Positions 1 to 12,883 are shown, counted from the first letter of the stretch. The stretch is DNA of 64,000 nt from Anthopleura xanthogrammica (GCA_964019055.1 OZ025210.1:6157547-6221546); one strand, 5' to 3'. The notes: generated by a model from the sequence alone, not told the origin. Numbers and translations are program-made.

Positions 1-1259
1 TTAGTTTCTTCGCTGTCCTTTCGCGCAGGTGCTTCGGAGAGATCTATCCGCTTGTGTTCTGTTGATTCTTGTCCAAACGCGCTGGCAGAGCACCTCGACA
101 GAACCCTTTTATTTTTCTTAAAAAGGGATTTGAGCGCGTTTCGAAACTCTCGGCTAACAACTGAATAAACCAGTGGATTGAGAGACGAGTTCGCAGCAGT
201 GAAGACAACTGAGAGAAAAAACACGATGTTATAATAATTTTCATTGATGATTGCTTTCCAGAAAATTAGAACGATCCTCAGTAAACTTATGGGTAACATA
301 GAAATAGCAAACAAAACCGCAACTGGCGTTAGAATGTTTTTTGCCCTTTTATTCTGCGCCAGTCGGTGGCTGTCTGCTGGGGATATCAAAGAATGGTTCT
401 GGAACCCGCCGGCTAGAGCCGAGGTCATGTTTGAGTCATTCCTGAAGTTTTGCAAACAGTTGTCTATCTGGGTGATATTTTTGGCAGTTTTCCTTGTAAT
501 GATCCCCTTGATTCCTCTTATGAAAGTGTTACTTCGGCGTAGCTGCCTGGAGATGGCAACATACGTCCAGGTAACGACGCTTAGAGGAATAGCATACGTA
601 AAAAGAACCATGAATAGCAGATATATGTTGGTTCCCACGAGGTTATTTTGTTGGCCTCTTGACCACTTTATCGTGCAGATCGTAGTCCTACTATCTTGGC
701 GGAGGAAAACGACGGCAGCATACACTGGAACGCAAAAAAGCAAGAAAGAGAAAACCCATACTCCAATCATCAAAATCTTGGCAGATCTCTTGGTCTGGCT
801 CTCTCTTCGAATTCGCGCCATTCCAACGATGTTCCGATAGCGTTCGACAGCAATAGCTGCGATAATCCACACTGAAGCGCCGTGGAAAATGTCAACAGAT
901 GGATAGATATATAAACAGATGAATTCCCCCAGAGGCCAGCGGCCTGGCATTGCTGTCCTTAAAAATCCGGGTGGAGATACTAAGAGGAGGAAGCCAAGAT
1001 CTGCTACGGCTAAATTTTTGATAAACAAGTCCAACGATGACTTGAAGGCCTTTCGTTTGGTCGTCACGACCACCACAAGGACATTACCAACGACGCCAAA
1101 CAGTGTCAACAACGCAAGGAAAGTGTATTTGGTTACAATAACCCCTAAAGACTGAGGAAGAGACGGCGTTCTTGAAGTAAAATTATTTCTTAACTGCGAA
1201 CCATTGGTCGTGTTGATTTGTGGATCCATAATGGTTGATGAGATGTTGAACTGATCCAT
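1..1259 (-). CDS. Class A (rhodopsin-like) G protein-coupled receptor, 3' end cut by window edge
   Basis: A single open frame runs from ATG at 1259 to the left edge (about 419 codons), still open at base 3, so only the tail end is missing. It is a plasma-membrane seven-helix receptor. The N-terminus carries N-glycosylation sequons at N5, N16, N19 and N26. TM2 has LAVAD, the end of TM3 has E139-R140-Y141 (the DRY position), and TM7 has N361-P-L-V-Y365 (NPxxY), followed by a basic Ser-rich tail. The TM6 motif reads FAISMLP, where FxxCWxP is usual, so the toggle tryptophan is replaced by Met. The general look is that of cnidarian peptide-type orphan receptors. The ligand cannot be inferred. No intron is visible. 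Confidence 0.9.
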   Translation of the reverse strand, partial: MDQFNISSTIMDPQINTTNGSQLRNNFTSRTPSLPQSLGVIVTKYTFLALLTLFGVVGNVLVVVVTTKRKAFKSSLDLFIKNLAVADLGFLLLVSPPGFLRTAMPGRWPLGEFICLYIYPSVDIFHGASVWIIAAIAVERYRNIVGMARIRRESQTKRSAKILMIGVWVFSFLLFCVPVYAAVVFLRQDSRTTICTIKWSRGQQNNLVGTNIYLLFMVLFTYAIPLSVVTWTYVAISRQLRRSNTFIRGIKGIITRKTAKNITQIDNCLQNFRNDSNMTSALAGGFQNHSLISPADSHRLAQNKRAKNILTPVAVLFAISMLPISLLRIVLIFWKAIINENYYNIVFFLSVVFTAANSSLNPLVYSVVSREFRNALKSLFKKNKRVLSRCSASAFGQESTEHKRIDLSEAPARKDSEET

Positions 1260-2787
1260 CTTAATATGTGGTGTCCGTTAAGTCAATAGATAATAGATCA
1301 CAACTTTTTTTTTAAATTAAACAGCTTGATCTCGACTTTTTCAGGGAGTTTTTTTCTCGCTCTGTTCTATGTGGATTTCTAGTCCATTATCCACTGAGGC
1401 TAGTCAGTGTTGGTTCGTAGATAGACAAGGCCAAAGCAGCGTATCGCAGGAGTTTGTTAGTGGTAATAACTACTATCGATGACGGTGTCTCAGTTTTCCT
1501 CATAACAGTGGTTGGTCACTTTACTGTACTTGCGGCTGGTCTAGCGAATGACAACCAAGAACCACTTCTCGCCGCCTCTTCATTTCTATTCTTGTGATAG
1601 GGCAATCGAGAACTAGCTCATCAAAATACAATAAACCTGAAACAATAATCAGGATAACTCATCAGGGTGAGTATTTTTTGACCACTGGGAGTGACGCATC
1701 TTGATCAATCATACAGCCAATCCCCACAACTGGTATCTTTGCAAACCAAAACAAATAAACTAATGATAACATTAAAGTTGTAAATTTTCGTGGTTGAGTA
1801 ACGACCCCCAATAAGAAGCGGCAGTCATTATTTCATGATAATTAATATAGTGGTTTTCTTAATGACTAAATGGCGGGAAGCAAATTATTAATTTATGCAA
1901 ACAAACTACACTTGAAGGGTTTTTTTTTTTTAAAGTGTGCATGTTTTGTCGAGATTTTTGTGATATGTGTTCGGTAAATAACGCCAGGAAAACAGAAAGC
2001 CTAATGTAATCAAATGTGTGCTACGTATACTTCCTAAGCTAAAGCACCAGTGAATGAAGTGAAGACTCGTTGGGTCTTTGTGTGAGCCGTATTGTCCTAA
2101 ACGTTTGACACCTGCGTCTGCTATTGGCTGGGAGAACATGCACTTTTCACATGCTGAGCGGCAGACGAGCAGGGAGCTGGCTTTTCAATCAAGCTCAAAA
2201 ACACATGCAAGATTAGACACTTTTTAGAATATCAGCTTATGAAAATGATTCCAGCTGATGCTCGGAGCGGCTCATGGTTCAGAAGCAATTTCTATAACAA
2301 CAAAACGTCGCACTAGATTTTTTTAATGTTCAATCGCATAACTGTCACTAAAAAAGCTGTTACCCAGTAACAAAGGTTTTTTTTTTTATCATTTATATCG
2401 CGTAATGACATCAGTAAATTTCGATTCAAGCCTTCAGTTTTTTTTTTAATTTGGACGGAAATTGTTTTTCCTTTCTGTTTTCTAACCGTGTTACTCGTAT
2501 TTTAACTACACTCTCGGGGAGCTCTTGGAGACATATCCAAGAATTCATTGGTTTCCGATCCCAGCATGTGAACGCAAACCGTCTCCGTTTCCCACTCATC
2601 CTCCATTCAGCCTTGTTTTTTTCTGTTCTACTTTATAAAATCACTTTAGTCCATATGCTCTACATTTAACATTAAGTGAGATTATCCGAAATCATTCAAC
2701 TCATGTCATTCCCGGAAACCAGTAGGGTTGTTGCTTTGTTCTAAAGATAATGGGCATTTATTTTTATTTCATTGTGTACGTAAAAAT
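1260..2787. other. Intergenic, no gene seen
   Basis: AT-rich DNA upstream of the receptor. Only short frames without family resemblance are open. The receptor promoter should lie just above 1260, but I see no clear TATA box. Confidence 0.5.
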
Positions 2788-3135
2788 ATCGAACTTTTCG
2801 GCAGAACGTGCATTGATGTCTTTCAGTAACTCCTTCTCGAACAAGCTTAGATGATTTCAAAAAATCTTCTAGCCTGGAATTCAATAGACTTCAGATTTTT
2901 ATTGCTAACATTTAATTTCCTGTCTCATATTCTTCTTTTTACGCACATAATTTCAAGATCGAACTTTTCGGCAGAACGTGCATTGACTCGGATGTCTTTC
3001 AGTAACTCCTTCTCGAACAAGCTTAGATGATTTCAAAAAATCTTCTAGCCTGGAATTCAATAGACTTAAGATTTTTATTGCAAACGTTTAATTTCCTGTC
3101 TCATATTCTTCTTTTTACGCACATAATTTCAAGAT
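2788..3135. repeat. Tandem duplication of a ~172-bp segment
   Basis: The block starting ATCGAACTTTTCGGCAGAAC at 2788 is repeated from 2959 with only a few substitutions and a small insertion. It ends both times with ACGCACATAATTTCAAG. The open frame at 3027-3401 is a by-product and resembles no protein. Confidence 0.85.
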
Positions 3136-3582
3136 CAAAGAAATATATAAACACTGAAATTGCGTTCGACAAAATACTTTTTGCTTCGAGCTATACTTCA
3201 GTAGAGCTAACGTCAGGGATATTCGTCATTGATTTTACTGCAGCTAATTTTCAGGTCTTTAGCTCTCACTTAGTTCATATTTTTCATGTCGTTCAACACT
3301 TTCTAGTTTTCTTTTGCTATTATCAAGGATTTTCATTGCTCTTTTTACGTCAATTCCTAGAACTAAGTACCAGAAGGTGGATAACTGCTAGAGGGGTGTA
3401 GATGTCTGTTTTTAAAATGGGTTAAGATTACTGGGAAATCCCCGCCAGTCCGGCAAAACCTACCCAAAAAGACATGACAATATTTAAGGATTACTTAGAA
3501 TTGATCAAAAGTGCGCAGTGATTAGGAACTGAGGTGGTTTTAAAAACTCAGTTTCAATTTTATCAAATCTTGAAAAAATTAA

Positions 3583-3857
3583 CCTCTGGGTTGATCGAAG
3601 TCAGGGCACGGCTGACTCTTAGATCAAACCCTGAAACAAACTCTGGGTTGATCGAAGTCAGGGCACGGCTAACTCACAGATCAAACCCTGAAACAACCTC
3701 TGGGTTGATCGAAGTCAGGGCACGGCTAACTCACAGATCAAACCCTGAAACAACCTCTGGGTTGATCGAAGTCAGGGCATGGCTGACTCACAAATCGAAC
3801 CCTGAAAAACCACTGGGCTGATCTAAGTTAGGGCATGGCTGACTCACAAATCGAATT
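3583..3857 (-). repeat. 57-bp tandem repeat (about 4.5 units) forming the tail of a SINE
   Basis: Units of about 57 bp begin CTCTGGGTTGATCGAAGTCA and end in AACCCTGAAACAA. The same unit makes the large array at 53735-55010. In both places it abuts a SINE body containing CGAATTGGAATTTA. Confidence 0.85.
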
Positions 3858-3996
3858 GGAATTTAACGTGTTTTTCGGGAGCTAGGGATCGAGGAAAATC
3901 GGCCGGAGAAAACCTTCGATGCAAGGGAGAGTCTTATAAACTCTGTTCTCATGTGATGCCGAGTCCAGGAATAGAGAATTTAAGAATCTCGTTTAC
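3858..3996 (-). mobile_element. Degenerate tRNA-derived SINE body next to the 57-bp array
   Basis: Homologous by eye to 55010-55186: it has TCGAATTGGAATTTAACG, a GGAAAA-rich middle and GATGCCGAGTCCAGGAAT, which matches the B-box side of the SINE head. The head itself is eroded here. Confidence 0.6.
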
Positions 3997-6900
3997 TGCA
4001 AACCTGAAACCTCAGTTGACCAGTGAAAAGTTATTTAAAATTAGTAAAAAGGAATCGCAAAAATCTCCAAAACGTAGATAAACAAAAGAATTTTTCTTTG
4101 GTCAGAAGGTTTGCAAAATATAAAGTGAAATACAGGAAAACGAAGAAAACTTGGTCACGTTTGCCGTTTGCTGGAGAGAAAAAAGACGAGATAAGACCCC
4201 AGAAATGAAAGGCGAATGCGGCACTACTGCTACGCCACTCTTAATTCCCAAACACAAAAACCCCTGATGTGTCCATTATGAAGAGTATTGGGCCTTTGGT
4301 TTGCTTATTGAAGTCATTCCTGTGACGTATGGATATGATATGATGTTGTTTGTGCCAAAGTTATATCTATAGAATACGCCTTAAAGTGTTCTGTTGTAAT
4401 GAGATCAAATCTGTACTATCAGACTATAAGCAATACTATATCTCTGTGTTTGACCAATCAAAAATCATGCTTTATTGGAGCTTATCCAATCACATCAAAG
4501 TTCTTCCCCAAGCCCCTCCCTGTCCATGCCTTGGCGTGCCTGAGGATTTTTATTTGGAAACTAATGCATCTAAATACGAACAAAAATTATAAAATGAAAA
4601 ATAAGGAAAAAGAATCAATTTGAATTTATAATCTCTAAAGAACTAGGATTTTCCAGAAATTCTCAAAAACGGAAAACCATGATATCTAAAAGGGCAAATC
4701 CTTGATTTTTAATTTGCTATGCTTTCGGTCTAAAAACATCCTATTCGACAGATTTTTTCACTACCAACTGCGTTAACGTTGATCAGTGTTATTCAGACGC
4801 GATGAAGACTAGTCTTCGCAGCGCCTGACATAAATAAATAAATAAAGTATCACTGTTATTGCATAAGAGCTTGCATGCACTGTGAGTGGATAATTAGAAA
4901 CCAAAAATTCGTGAATTCTACAAAAAAATCTAGCGTAGATTCAAGTAAAAGCCGGCTATGCGAAGTGACGAGCGAATGAGAATTTGACTCATGCTTTTTG
5001 TCGCTTTTTTTGTAAGATTATTCCTCGATAGCGTAGTTATTCTATCAAACCCACTCGTAAAAACTGTTTGGAATTCAAACTTAGAAGAACATGATAAATA
5101 CGGAAACAAAAAAGTTAAAGAATATGAATTACCTGATTGGAACTGAGATTCGTGACCGAGTAGAGTTGAAGTCAACGAAACTAATAAGATATACGAAAAA
5201 AATTGAACTAAAAAACAAAGTGTAGCTCATGTTATGTAAACTGCAAACCGGAATCTAGCTTGGTGAATTTGCATAACTAAATGTTTGAAATGGTTTGCAG
5301 AAATAGCCTCAAGGCTGTCGCGCAGGAACAAGTGCAAATGATGACATCTTTTTTTTAGTGTTAAAGAAGTAAAGTAATCATTTGCCACGTCCTTCTATTC
5401 GTAAATGAAAAATTTAAGAACATATGTTATTTACTAATTTGCTCTCTCTCTCTCCCTTTTTTTTCTCTCTAGACTTTTCTCCTGTGGAGCTCAAACGACT
5501 TCAAGTCCAGACTTGCTTTTTTTATCGGAACTACCTAGCTATTTATAAGCAAATTTATCGATTATGGTTCGAATAAATAATTTATGACTGAAAATTGTTT
5601 CGTAAACATCTGGAGACTTTAATTGTACCGCCATTCGATAAATACATTAACGGGCAAGAGTCTGAAGAACACTTTTAGAGCTTGTTTTTATAAGTTGACA
5701 TTGAAAAATAACGGGCAAATGTGAAGCTTTCCAGGTTTCCATTAGGCCCATATTCAGCGTTGATTGACATTCTATCTAGCCGTTGATTGGTTCACGGGTC
5801 AGAAGCCATTTGAGAGTCACACTAGGGCGTAGATGTTTCATTCATATACCGACAAAGTGTTCTTTCCTGGGCTCGCATTTACTACTGCAAATAGATACAG
5901 CTAATAATAGCACTGAAGAGAGCATAGATATCTATGCTCTCTTGATAACAGCCAATACGCATGAGCTCGGATATCTAGCACAGAGCATAGTGAGAAACTG
6001 ACTTCTTACGCTTTTTTTGCTCCTTTAAAAATTCCTCTGACGGTTTCACCTTTTGATATCTTCTATGTGAATGTAAGTTTTTCGACAGACGAAGATTTCC
6101 CAGAGTGCTTTGCGAGCATCTATTGAAACAGATTTTTACGACTTTGAAATTACGGTACACGGCACGTTGACCTGTACGGTGTTGACGATACCATCGAACC
6201 TATCAAGAGCTGATCTCCTTTTCTCTAACTAACTACCTTGACGATCATGCTCCATGATGCACTGCACGATGAGTTAGTACCATCAATTTTTCATGGCTAT
6301 ATAAGTGATGTCAGTGCTACGTAATTTACAATTATACTATTACTTGATAAAAGATTCTGCAATGAAGGTCATCTATTTTATTTTTTACCTGCGTGGTCTA
6401 TTGAATGGGCGTTGATAGAAAAACCCCTAACTAACCTTAACTCAAAGTGAAGTGTAAACGTTACAACCTTCCCAAACCCACGCAACTCCTCAGTCCGTCC
6501 CACGAGGAACCGGGGAAACGCCGACAAAGAAATCACAAAGACAAAATCTGAAACGACACTAATTGAATTTCCAACACACTGTAGTCTCGAGCAGTACTAT
6601 AACCACTTTGTCTCCCCGTATATTATCTTATCTCCGAGTTCACGAAGAAATGCCAGAGATATTACAGTAAATTCAAAGCTTTAATGAATTTGAATTTTCA
6701 ACACACAACGTATGTCAGACATATTGGCACTCAAAGACCACCTCTCCGAGAAAAATCATTAATGCCATCATAACATACTTTAAAATCTACTGCGTAGGAT
6801 GCTATACTGTTAATGATATATCAAAATACCTTTAGGCACTCTTATGCATCGCTTGGATCTTCGTCAAGCTAGAGAATAGAGATCTTCAAGGAATCTTCAT

Positions 6901-7566
6901 CAGTGGAAGTTTATCAATCAGCCTTAAAAACAAACAATCAAAATGGCGCCAGGCTAAGTCTGTTAATCCAGGATAACCTTTTATAGATTATACATTACCT
7001 CGATGCATCGCAACACAATGCAAAAATAACTGTCGACTCGGCTGTGTAATCAGTAAGTTCTTCAGTTCAGACGTGTTATTCTTCAAGTGTTTACATGCTT
7101 TTTAACTTCCCGAGTATGAAGGCTGATTCAAGTTGTCTTACTCATTCGATCAGCTAACATGCAGTGCGTCTAATCTTTCCTTATAAAGGATTTTTTTACA
7201 GGCCAGACATTTGCTGACATTTGTATGCGCGGCACGTTTCTTCGTGTCTTACTTTTCGCTCGCACTGATAGACCTAATCACTTTTTTTAATTCGAGATCA
7301 CGTCGCGTGTCATTCCCTTGAGAATACGAATATATGTAACTGAAGGCTGGTCTCATACGGTAGGTAGCACAGTTCCATGTAAGCAGAACGCCTACGCGCA
7401 CAATTTTTTGAACGGTTAAAAATTTATCCCGCGGTACCGTGTCTCATCCATGACTGTATCTTCTCCAGCGTTATTGGTAGTAAAAAGAAATAACACTCAG
7501 GAGAATGACGCATGGCATGAAATGGCGGCAAAAACAGTGATCACATCAAAGTTGGTGGCAAAACTT
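3997..7566. other. Intergenic, no gene seen
   Basis: No frame shows domain resemblance. There is a perfect loop-free palindrome centred near 5928 (arms AGAGAGCATAGAT), and 7300-7510 contains pieces resembling the element at 7567. Confidence 0.45.
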
Positions 7567-7650
7567 TTGAGCTTGGGTGTAATGTTTTCCCATTTCAGAC
7601 CACGTGGTATTCCCTAGAGTATCACTAGGGAATTCATTTAACTTCTGCTC
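7567..7650. mobile_element. Partial copy of the GCTTGGGTGTAATG TIR element
   Basis: Contains GCTTGGGTGTAATGTTTTCC followed by CATTTCAGACCACGTGGTAT, as in fuller copies at 45040 and 63469. Only one arm is clear. Confidence 0.6.
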
Positions 7651-7669
7651 ATTTCTTTGTTTAACCATG

Positions 7670-7972
7670 CAGGGTTCGTACAGGATCCCCTGTGAGAATT
7701 TCCAAATCTTTTCCAAAACTTTCCAAAGCTCTTTGACTCAAATTTCCAAAACCCCACATAGCACAAAAATAAAGTCAAATTCATGGATCTGAAACATCCA
7801 ACATACATTTTCAAATGCAAAACATTACTGCAGACAAGTTACAAAAAAATCTATAACTTTTCCATAGCCTAGTGGACCATAAATCAATTTTCCAAAACCT
7901 TCAAGGTCCTGGAAAAATCGATTATCAATTTCCAAAACTTTCCAAGACTTTCCAAAACTCGTACGAACCCTG
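7670..7972. mobile_element. 303-bp TIR element, ends CAGGGTTCGTAC
   Basis: The left end CAGGGTTCGTACAGG is mirrored by CTCGTACGAACCCTG at the right. The inside is rich in TTTCCAAAACTTTCC. It has no coding capacity, so it is a non-autonomous DNA element (MITE). Confidence 0.8.
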
Positions 7973-8109
7973 TTTAACGGTTGCGCATGAGAAAACACAT
8001 GAATATGGATACAACTCAAAAAAAAGAATAATATTCTTAAGACCACTTGCTATTTCCATTGAGTATTATTTCTTTGTTTAACGGTTGCGCATGTGAAGAC
8101 ACATGACAC

Positions 8110-8213
8110 ACTCTCTTCTCTTCTCTTCTCTTCCCTTCTCTTCTCTTCTCTTCTCTTCTCTTCTCTTCTCCTCTCCTCTCCTCTCCTCTCCTCTCCTCTC
8201 CTCTCCTCTCCTC
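8110..8213. repeat. TCTTC/TCTCC pentanucleotide microsatellite
   Basis: About 21 units of TCTTC grading into TCTCC. The pyrimidine strand is on +. Arg/Glu- and Ser/Leu-rich frames across it are artefacts. Confidence 0.95.
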
Positions 8214-9432
8214 CCTCTTCCTCACGCTAACAAAATCGTTCTTTGCGTGCCTGATCATCATTTTCCTAGCGCCTTTTCTTCTTGTTTATCATTTTCTTTG
8301 GTATTTTGTCGGTATATGTGACGAGTGCTGGCATTTAGAAGTCTCTGAAACAATTATCCTGATGCCGTCAGCCGGCCGGAAACAAGAGTCGTTACATTAG
8401 GCCTTTTAACTTGTGACGCGCTGATAGATCCTGTGGCACAAAACCACCGCGCGCTGTCTTCTTGATGACCCAATATACTTCCACCTATGACTATAGTTCG
8501 GTACGGGGTGTTTTATACAAATTATGAGCCCTGTCAGTATGTGGTCCAACAAAAAAAAACAAACACTCTACGTGAATAACAAAAAAACGAGTTGTTAATT
8601 GAATATAAGAATTTTTTTTAAATTGAGATATTGAGTTTAATATTTTGAATTAGGCTCACCTTGTTGGCCCTTTGAATAAGCTTACGTGGAAAATCGAGCG
8701 ACTCTAATGTAGAGACAAGCCTGTTGGTGAAAAGCAAGCTGGTCAGTACAGTACTGTTTAGAGGCCTGTAGACTAGTGAAATATATTCGACCATGCACGC
8801 CGCTCTGATTGGTCAAAACTTAAATTGACAACAAATTAATTTAAAATGCGCACCTGCGCACTCATGTTTTGAGTCACTGTGTCAATGTCGTCCCCAGAGC
8901 CTGCGTTTCTCTTGGTCAGCAACGGAAAACGAGAGCACTGGCATATTTTTCTCAGACAATTTTTAAAGGATGATTCGAATTTAAAGATTAATAGTTTATT
9001 TTGTAACTTGACGTGTTTTCTTTTTCTGAGAAAAAGCCTCAAAAACGCTTGTTTTGACTTTGAAAGTTTGGCGGTTAATTCGCGAATTAGCAATTATCCT
9101 TTAATCCGGCCCAAATTTATTGCTCTTTCGCTCATCGCTTGCCAACCGGCAAACTTCGTACCTCATCAGACTAGATATCTACCAATCTTGTGCCAAATTT
9201 TCGGCTTATTTTGTCAAACCTTATTTTGTCTACCTGCCTATGACTCTTCTTACGGCACGCATCAGCTTCCAAGCGGCTTCAAAAAGGGGGTTCCAATTTC
9301 ATTCTATTGAGCGTAAAGAAAATGATTGACTCCACAAGATCTCACAAAGGGGGGTTTAATGGAGCCCCCCGGAACCACCCTAGATCCGCCACTGTTATGT
9401 GCCTCTTTCAATGTGATATCATATTCCCCCAG

Positions 9433-10016
9433 TACAGTGAACACCTCTAAGGCGGACACCTCTGTAAGCCGGCGGACACCATTGTCTGGTCCCGGTCGAA
9501 TTGCCATTGGTATATTATTTGTAATGAAACTCCCTCAATGCGGACACCCATGTAAGGCAGACACCTTTGCCTGGTCCCGGCTGATTTGCCACATATTCTC
9601 TGTAATGAAACTCCCTCTAAGGCGGACACCTCTATAAAGCGGACAGCGGACACTTTTTCTGTGTAAATTAGGTCGGAGATACCCCTCAAAACGGACACTT
9701 GGAACTAAAAATACTGTGCAACAAGGATAAATCGTTGCGCTTTTAGTTTACCTCTCGGTGCTAAAATTACAAATCAAACATTGACCACGTTCAAACATCC
9801 GCTCACAACACAAGTCATTCTGTAGTACTTTACTTTAGTAATTAATAAATAAATCAATAAGTTGTGTCTTAATTGCTCTGTGAAAGTAAATGTTTGTCCC
9901 TGGATACGTTATTAGATCGGTGGGTTGAAATTTCATAGCTCCCTCTAATACAGGCACCTCTCTAAAGCGGACACTAAGAGCTGGCCCCGAAGGTGTTCGC
10001 CTTAGAGTTCACTGTA
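9433..10016. mobile_element. 584-bp pogo/Tigger-like non-autonomous element
   Basis: TA-flanked ends: CAGTGAACACCTCTAAGGCG at the left and, read on the other strand, CAGTGAACTCTAAGGCGAAC at the right. Internal GGCGGACACC motifs recur several times. End style and TA flanks suit Tc1/mariner-pogo elements. No transposase frame is present. Confidence 0.75.
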
Positions 10017-10167
10017 TCTTTAGGGCGTAATCTATGCCTTCATGATATTTTTTTAAAGTGGAAGTTTCATGTTTTGTTCTTCATGATACATTTTCTAAGC
10101 AGCCATTTACTAAACCGGAAGACCAGAAGACAACGCATACGCAGTTGAATTTACCAGAAATCTTGGT

Positions 10168-10694
10168 AATAAGCCAATACTCCAGTTTCACATTCGATGG
10201 AAACCGCTGTTTTTGAAGACCACAGACTCATTTGTACAGGCTTAGCCTCGTTTATAAGTCATCTATTCAAAGGCACCATTAAAAGTCCGTGGGATTGGTA
10301 TTATTCAACTTGCACATTCTTTACATTACAGTTGGCTGTTGCTAATGATTTGCATAAGTCAACCGTAATGTAAAGAATGTGTAAGTTGAACAATACCAAT
10401 GTTTTGAAATCCCACGGACTTTTAATGATGTCGTTGAATAGCTGACTTATAAGCGAGGCTAAGCCTGTACAAATGAGTCTGTGGTCTTCAAAAACAGCGG
10501 TTTCCATCGAATGTGAAACTGGAGTATTCACAGTTTAAGAATCGTTATCAGTGCGCATGCGATTTTATCCCGAATTTCCAACCTTCTTTTGTTTAAACCT
10601 TCTTTTGTTTTTAATTAAACAAAAGAAGGTGAGAAATTCGGGATAAAATCGCATGCGCACTGATAACGATTCTTAAACTGTGAATTGGCTTATT
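10168..10694. mobile_element. AATAAGCCA TIR element interrupted by a second element
   Basis: Outer ends are AATAAGCCAAT and ATTGGCTTATT. After removal of the insert at 10179-10525, the outer copy reads as an inverted repeat built on CACAGTTTAAGAATCG and TGCGCATGCGATTTTATC, with an AAACCTTCTTTTGTTT centre. A second copy lies at 26409-26587. Confidence 0.85.
10179..10525. mobile_element. 347-bp long-arm inverted-repeat element nested in the AATAAGCCA element
   Basis: Ends ACTCCAGTTTCACATTCGAT and its mirror ATCGAATGTGAAACTGGAGT. The arms are about 165 bp. It is flanked by AT on both sides, and excision with one AT restores the host sequence CCAATTCACAG, seen intact in the mirror arm. Confidence 0.85.
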
Positions 10695-12093
10695 GTGGTA
10701 GATTATGCAAAAGCTCTCGTTTCTCGTTTCTGACCAGGAGAAAAACACTCTGAGGACGAGATTGCGTGTGCGTTTAAATGAGTGGTTGGAAAACCTTCAA
10801 ATTTTCTCAAAATCCTGTAACAGCCATATCGCCATATACCGTATACTTCATCATAAACATTTTGAGTGTGATTGTTTAAACATTTAGTAGAAAGGATTGT
10901 AACTACTCGATAGGAAGAAGTTACTGTAGGTTTATTCACACTGACTAGCTTATTCAGTGCTAAATCTAGAAACTACGAAGCTAAATTAAATACAAAAGTT
11001 ACAATTAACAAGCTAAGTTCAGCAAAATACAACCACAATTTACTTACCAACGATGACTTCTAGCTTTACGTTGATGAACGCCATAAAAATTAATCTCTAT
11101 GAAACGCAGCATTGTAAGGAATGAGAGCACTGATTAAATATAGCTAAGAATGATTAAAAATTTGCATACGGAGCAATAGAAGACAAAAAGGCGACAAAGC
11201 GAAAATTGATAACAAAAGAACTAAATGAACGCACGCAGGCACGAAAACTATTTAACGAAAAACAGGAAAATTTTAACCCTGCATCTCAATGGAACTAAAT
11301 TATTACAAGTATTGGTATAAGGAATCACACGGTTTCTCGTTCAGTTTGGGATATTTCACACTCAACTCGTGTGTTTTTCAAAGAGTCAGTTGAAATTGCA
11401 CGAGACCGTAGGAGCTCTTTGACAAATACAAATACTATGACTATGCATGAAGCGAAATACTAGATTTTTTCAAAAACTGGTCTAAAAAACAATAGCAATA
11501 ACTACAAAGAATTTATGCAAGCAAACAGTGGTAAGAAAAAGGTTGCTTAATCTTTTTAAAAAGTTAAAAAATGTAATTATATTTTTTTATTTTCGAAACT
11601 TCAAATGTCTGACATTGTTTATGGAAATTAATTAAGCTTAATTATCATAGTGGAGAAATTCTGTTAATCTTATTATAAATAATTAAATATCCTCTTTATT
11701 TACTTTCCTGACCACTAAAAGAAAAGTTGAATAAAGTTACTATCATTCAGTACAAAAGTTTATTAATAATTTACCTTTTGAAGAATAAAGCAACCGTTTG
11801 ACGTCTTCCTCTTCTTTAATTTAATCAAGTTTCTCAGTCCCGTTTCAACTTTCGTTTGAAGGGCTTTAACTACTGTAAAATGGTCCAAAATGATGATTTC
11901 TTTGCTTGCTAATTCTCAAACTCTCTTTAATATTTTCTGATGATTTTCAACTGAGGTAGCGTGAATTTGGTAGCTTGATTTTCAAGCCATTTCAGTTTTG
12001 AGACAAAAATCCGCCATCTTGAATTTGTTTTAGAAGGAAGGCTGGTCTGTTGCTATGGCCACTACTATCACATGATTGGCTAATTACTTTCCT
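10695..12093. other. Intergenic, no gene seen
   Basis: Very AT-rich DNA with stop codons in all frames every few dozen codons. No repeat structure or family resemblance recognised. Confidence 0.45.
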
Positions 12094-12270
12094 ATAGCTG
12101 GGTTTCAATCAGCTGATAAAAGTCTTTGAATCTGATTATCTGCTCCAAATGGTGGCCAAACACTGACCACCATGTGCTGTCAGCCAGAAAGAATTCTATT
12201 GAAAACTTGTGATTCAGCTGAGGAACATTCCGCACGAGACAGGAAATGACGTCAAGTGAAACCCAGCTAT
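12094..12270. mobile_element. 177-bp TIR element, ends ATAGCTGGGTTTCA
   Basis: ATAGCTGGGTTTCA at the left is matched by TGAAACCCAGCTAT at the right. The interior has GGCCAAACACTGACCACCAT and CAGGAAATGACGTCAAGTGA. It is the intact counterpart of the interrupted copy at 61517-62102. Confidence 0.85.
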
Positions 12271-12326
12271 TCGTTCAAGTATCCGCTAATCTAAAGCGAG
12301 AACTTTTTATAATTTGAATAGTCCAC

Positions 12327-12472
12327 TCTCGATATTCTGGTTGAGTGATCACGCACAAAGCAATTTAAGACGAGGCTCCGGGGAAACAATAGAGTAACTT
12401 AATATATTCTTCTGTTTCTCCTGAGCCTCTTCTTGAACTGCTTTGTGCGTGATTACTCAACCAGAATATCGA
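12327..12472. mobile_element. Inverted-repeat element, ~35-bp arms
   Basis: TCGATATTCTGGTTGAGTGA at the left mirrors TTACTCAACCAGAATATCGA at the right, continuing through CACGCACAAAGCA on the left, mirrored as TGCTTTGTGCGTG. Confidence 0.75.
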
Positions 12473-12883
12473 AAATAATCTATTACACTTTTTTTTTTGC
12501 ACTGAAATACACTTTTTTTTGCATTGTATGACACTTGAACAGCACTGCTCTAAGCCAATCAAAATCAAGTAATTTTGTTCATGTAGATCATAGTCTAAAA
12601 GTGATTAGCTCTCATCTTCTTGATCGATTCTATTGTTTCATTTTTATTTTCATTTATATAATAGTTCCTTACGTTGTAGCAAACAGTTTTTGCTCCGAAT
12701 TACGGGGACCGAGCTTTCCCTTCGAGATAAAGTCATGTAAAAATGTAAGCAAATTTAAATCTAACTCAAGATTCATTTATTTCGTATGTCGTATTCTTGA
12801 TTTTTTCATTGATTTTGACATAGCATTGCTTGTATATCGTTCTTAGTTAAATCCTTTTTTGTGACAAGATTAGTTTTAAAGTT

